In this document: in pieces, positions 61,042-64,000 of the stretch | How the letters are laid out: the number at the start of each line of letters is the position of its first letter | Numbering within the stretch: the stretch's first letter is position 1 | Origin: Sesamum alatum | Taxonomy: Eukaryota > Streptophyta > Magnoliopsida > Lamiales > Pedaliaceae | Length of the DNA: 64,000 bases | NCBI GenBank assembly: GCA_034509735.1 | Contig: JACGWO010000005.1 | Location: forward strand, 14,373,264 to 14,437,263 | Direction: 5' to 3' | Translations under genes and position numbers: made by a program | Notes under the pieces: generated by a model | The model's input: the letters and a program-made list of their open reading frames with translations, nothing else | Told to the model about the DNA's origin: nothing | The model's database searches: none

Positions 61042-62124
61042 AATATCTAGTGGTAGTTTTTGGTTTTTTGTAAATAAGTTTTTCAAAGAAAAATTCAATT
61101 TGGAACGGTTTGTATAAACAACCGTTGCAAAAATCGTTTGGAAATGAAATATATTTGGCGGAAAATTCAATATTTGATGGAAATTTTAAATATTAGAACG
61201 GTGTATTAACATAAATCGTGCAAAAATGCGTTATAAACTAAAATTTATTTGGCGCCATGTCCAAAATGGGGGAATTTCAAATTTTGTAACGGTCTTTTTT
61301 ATTACCTGTTCCAAAAATCGTTCCAATATTTCAGCACCCGTTCCAAAGTTTGGGAAAAGTTGTTCCGAAAGTCTTACTTTTTATAACCATTTCAAAATTT
61401 AAATAGAAGCCGTCCAAAAACTTGTAAAAAATGTCAAGCTTATGTTTTGGGTACAATATCTCAACATCCATGAGCTCGATTCATACCAAACTTCTACATA
61501 TAAGAGATTATTTCTATTTGTTCATATCTAACAGTCTGATTTAAAATCACATGGGCTGATATTATGATGTACCGGTTAAAAGACTAATTATACATTCCAG
61601 GAATGATATCTCGACAACCGTGTATCAAATTGGTGCATAACTGCATCGCATGTTTTCTTATCTAACGGTTGGATCTAAAATCGGATGGTCTAATTAAGCG
61701 ATGCAATCCAACAATATCATATGATAGTAACACCAGTACAGTTCATACAACGATGAATATATAAATTTATTTCATATGGTGAACATATGTCAATCTCACT
61801 CTAAATTTGTTATGTTTTTAATCGTATTATCCACACATTGACGTGTCTGGTATGGGTGTTTTTCAAATTTACTTAATTTATAGAATAAATAATTTCATTA
61901 GTTTAAATGGTCTTTAGAACGACGGTTTAGGAAATTTGAACGATTGTACAATAAACGGCGTCGTTTTGATTGAGAAAAAATGTTATGTACACATTTTGTA
62001 CCTCTTTTTTGAACTGGTATGGGAATGGATAAATATTCGCCTAATTTTAAACAACATCGTTGAGGTATATAGACGACATCGTATATGGATTTTGGATCTT
62101 TTTTGGGACGGTTAAATTCTAGTG
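61042..62124 (+). mobile_element. CACTA 3' terminal region
   Basis: Downstream of the transposase, AACCGTT- and CCGTTCCAAAA-type repeats occur in both orientations (about 61090-61400), the subterminal binding-site pattern of CACTA elements. The element ends GGGACGGTTAAATTCTAGTG at 62105-62124, the complement of a CACTA terminus. No ORF is supported. Confidence 0.65.
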
Positions 62125-62930
62125 TATAAGGCACACTCAACAGATCTTTTTCGCCATTTCTTCTCTTCTTCTTTTCTCTCTTCGTCTTCTACACCTACCC
62201 CCTTTGCAGACCCCCCGCCCCATCGTCACCATCACCGGCTGCCATCTCTCTCTGTTGCCCCTCACGCTCTGTCTCTCAAGTGTCCACCACCGTTCACATT
62301 CTCTCCACCGTAGTTCAATTTTCTATAAATATTTTGTTGAAATATTGTTGATATTGTTCGGATCTTTGTTGAAATGTTAATGTTGTTGATATTTTTTATA
62401 ACTTTCTATAAATATTTTTAAGATATTTTCTGTAAATATTAAAGTTGTTGATATTTTTCTGTAAATATTGTTGATAATTTTATGTAAATATTATTTTGAT
62501 ATTTTTCTTTAAATATTAATGTTGATATTTTTCTGTAATTATTTGTTGAAATCTGTAAATATTTTTTCCTAAATATTTATTTAATTTTCCTGTAAATTTT
62601 ATAAAATATCTGTAATTTTCTGGAATTTCTGTTATTTCTGTAACTTTCTGAAATTATCTATAATTTCTGTTAACTCTCTATAATTCTCTATAATTTTTTG
62701 TTGAATTTGGTGTTATAAAATTTATGGAATTTTTCTACTTTTTAGGTAATTTTTATGAAACTTTTTATTATTTTATAGGTAATATATGCATGATTTAATT
62801 CGAAGAACTAAAAAAAAAGGAAAAATTAATTTTGGGATTTTTAATTATGTATGTATTTTGTGTCAATTTTCTGAAATTTTTGTGAATATTTTTAAATTAT
62901 AGGAATTTTAGGAAAAATTATTTAGGCCAC
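62125..62930 (+). other. Pyrimidine-rich then AT-rich DNA with TTTCTGTAAATATT repeats
   Basis: About 62150-62320 is CT-rich, like a 5' leader, preceded by TATAAGG near 62125. About 62330-62720 holds degenerate repeats of TGTAAATATTGTTGATATT. It could be the 5' part of another transposon; no gene can be supported. Confidence 0.35.
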
Positions 62931-64000
62931 TGATGTGAGATCTCAATCAGGTTGATTCTCTTAGGCTTGAATGGAGTGGACTTCGTTTCCTGTAGATTCG
63001 GGAAAGGAGACCTGCAAAAAGAGCGTTAGCACTCTAACGCTCAAGTTAATATGTAGTTATGGAAAATAAGCTTCAAAATAAGGAGAAGATAAATAAGAAT
63101 CCGAGTAGAGGGAACGTCGAATATGGTTAGTGCAAATTGAGAGAAGAATTTAAAAGTCAGAGAGCTAGAAAAATGTTATTGAGCTTGAGAAGATAGGAGA
63201 TTCGTCCCACCATACCAGCCAAGGGGGCTAGTATTTATAGAGGGAGTTCCTTGAAGAGAAGGACCTCGTGGCTGGTTAGACTCTCAGAAGGCCAGCAGAC
63301 GTAGAGTCCTGCTGGTCATGACCTCCTAAAATCTAGGAGGTAGTAGCGAGAGCCTTGTTTGGATAAGAATAGGGCTAAATAACCTTATCCTTCCTTCATG
63401 GCCGGGTCAGACCCCCTTCTGTGGGCCTCCCTTCTGTGTGCCTTCCTTCCATGTGCCTTGCTTGGTTCCTTTTCGGAGGGGGGCGCTGACCTGATCCTTC
63501 CTGTAGGTTGGATCAGGGTCTTTCTTGGGCCATTGTTTTAGGTTGTGCTTGGGGCAATCCTTTCCTGGGATTGGGGGCACGAATTGGGCCCCTTCGCATG
63601 AGTACTTTGAGCATTGTCTTCCTTTGGGCCCGTGCAATCTATTTCTTTCTTTTGAATTATTTGGGTTTCTTTGGGCCAGCCAATTTTATGCACATCATTT
63701 AGTTCCCCCCACTCTGAGGGGGAGAGATTGCATTCGATCCCCCTTAGAGTAGGAGACTTTTGGGGGCCGCAAACGGGCCTTTGATCCTCGAGACTTAGTT
63801 ACTTATTAGAGGAGGCGTTTTCTCTTCGCAGAGACAAGAGATTGGCTCGAAGAGGGAGTCCTTTATTCTTTTGTGCCTTCCTACTAGCATAGGTATGCAT
63901 AGGAAGAGAAGAGCTTATTTCGTCCCTATAGAGAGCAGAGCTTTTCAGAAGGTCCATGCTTGAATGAAGGTTTATGTCTCTCCACGAAAGAGGTCTTGTA
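62931..64000 (+). mobile_element. Probable LTR retrotransposon, LTR running off the window
   Basis: Sequence texture changes at TGATGTGAGATCTC (62931) to balanced composition without AT-rich repeats. A TATA-like TATTTATAG lies at about 63231-63239, and the ORFs here are short and unlike known proteins. A TG start plus a promoter-like layout suggest an LTR; without the partner copy this is tentative. Confidence 0.35.

Noticed and set aside
1..64000. CRISPR arrays, rRNA or tRNA genes, operons
   Set aside because: No spacer-repeat pattern or cloverleaf noticed; the repeats present are LTRs, MITEs and Helitrons. The TGGTATCAGAGC sites are primer-binding sites, not tRNA genes.

Overview
This window is transposon-dense, AT-rich plant nuclear DNA. 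The two recognisable host genes are NLR (NB-ARC/LRR) disease-resistance genes of the R1/late-blight type, a class abundant in Solanaceae and Lamiales. Together with plant Copia, CACTA, hAT and Helitron elements this points to an asterid eudicot, perhaps Lamiales; that placement is inference. No bacterial-type operon, CRISPR array, rRNA or tRNA gene was seen.

Layout. 1-1136: LRR-coding 3' end of a plus-strand NLR whose 5' part lies outside the window. 1386-22748: one nested stack. A hAT-like MITE is split by an old short-LTR Copia (1576-22202). That Copia carries a Helitron (1810-6455, minus) in its 5' LTR and a younger long-LTR Copia (7334-17588, plus) in its gag. 22757-26924: AT-rich DNA, then three related Helitron-like units in a row (24624-26924), with fold-back MITE arms and an orphan CACTA end in the first. 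27686-29160: N-terminal half of a CACTA transposase pseudogene. 29161-31856: fold-back and MITE elements.

32032-48805: a minus-strand NLR pseudogene in three pieces. It is split in its LRRs by a deleted plus-strand Copia (32365-35802) and in its NB-ARC by a near-complete minus-strand Copia (37334-47723). A third, old minus-strand Copia (48806-53777) abuts its N-terminal end. 53831-54688: hAT-like MITE with a perfect 8-bp target duplication. 54697-58943: AT-rich DNA with MITEs, a GC-richer block that may be organellar, a decayed LTR fragment, and a second copy of the NLR 3'-flanking region. 58944-62124: C-terminal half and 3' terminus of a CACTA element. 62931-64000: probable LTR running off the window.

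How it fits together: the host signal is a former NLR cluster (one partial gene, one dismembered pseudogene, one orphan flank copy), and almost everything else arrived by transposition. Points most worth following: six W-boxes just upstream of the TATA box in the LTR promoter of the Copia inside the NLR; two CACTA transposase halves 30 kb apart that break at the same codons; and a Helitron whose empty site can be read from the sister LTR. All functional statements come from reading the sequence; no database search was run.
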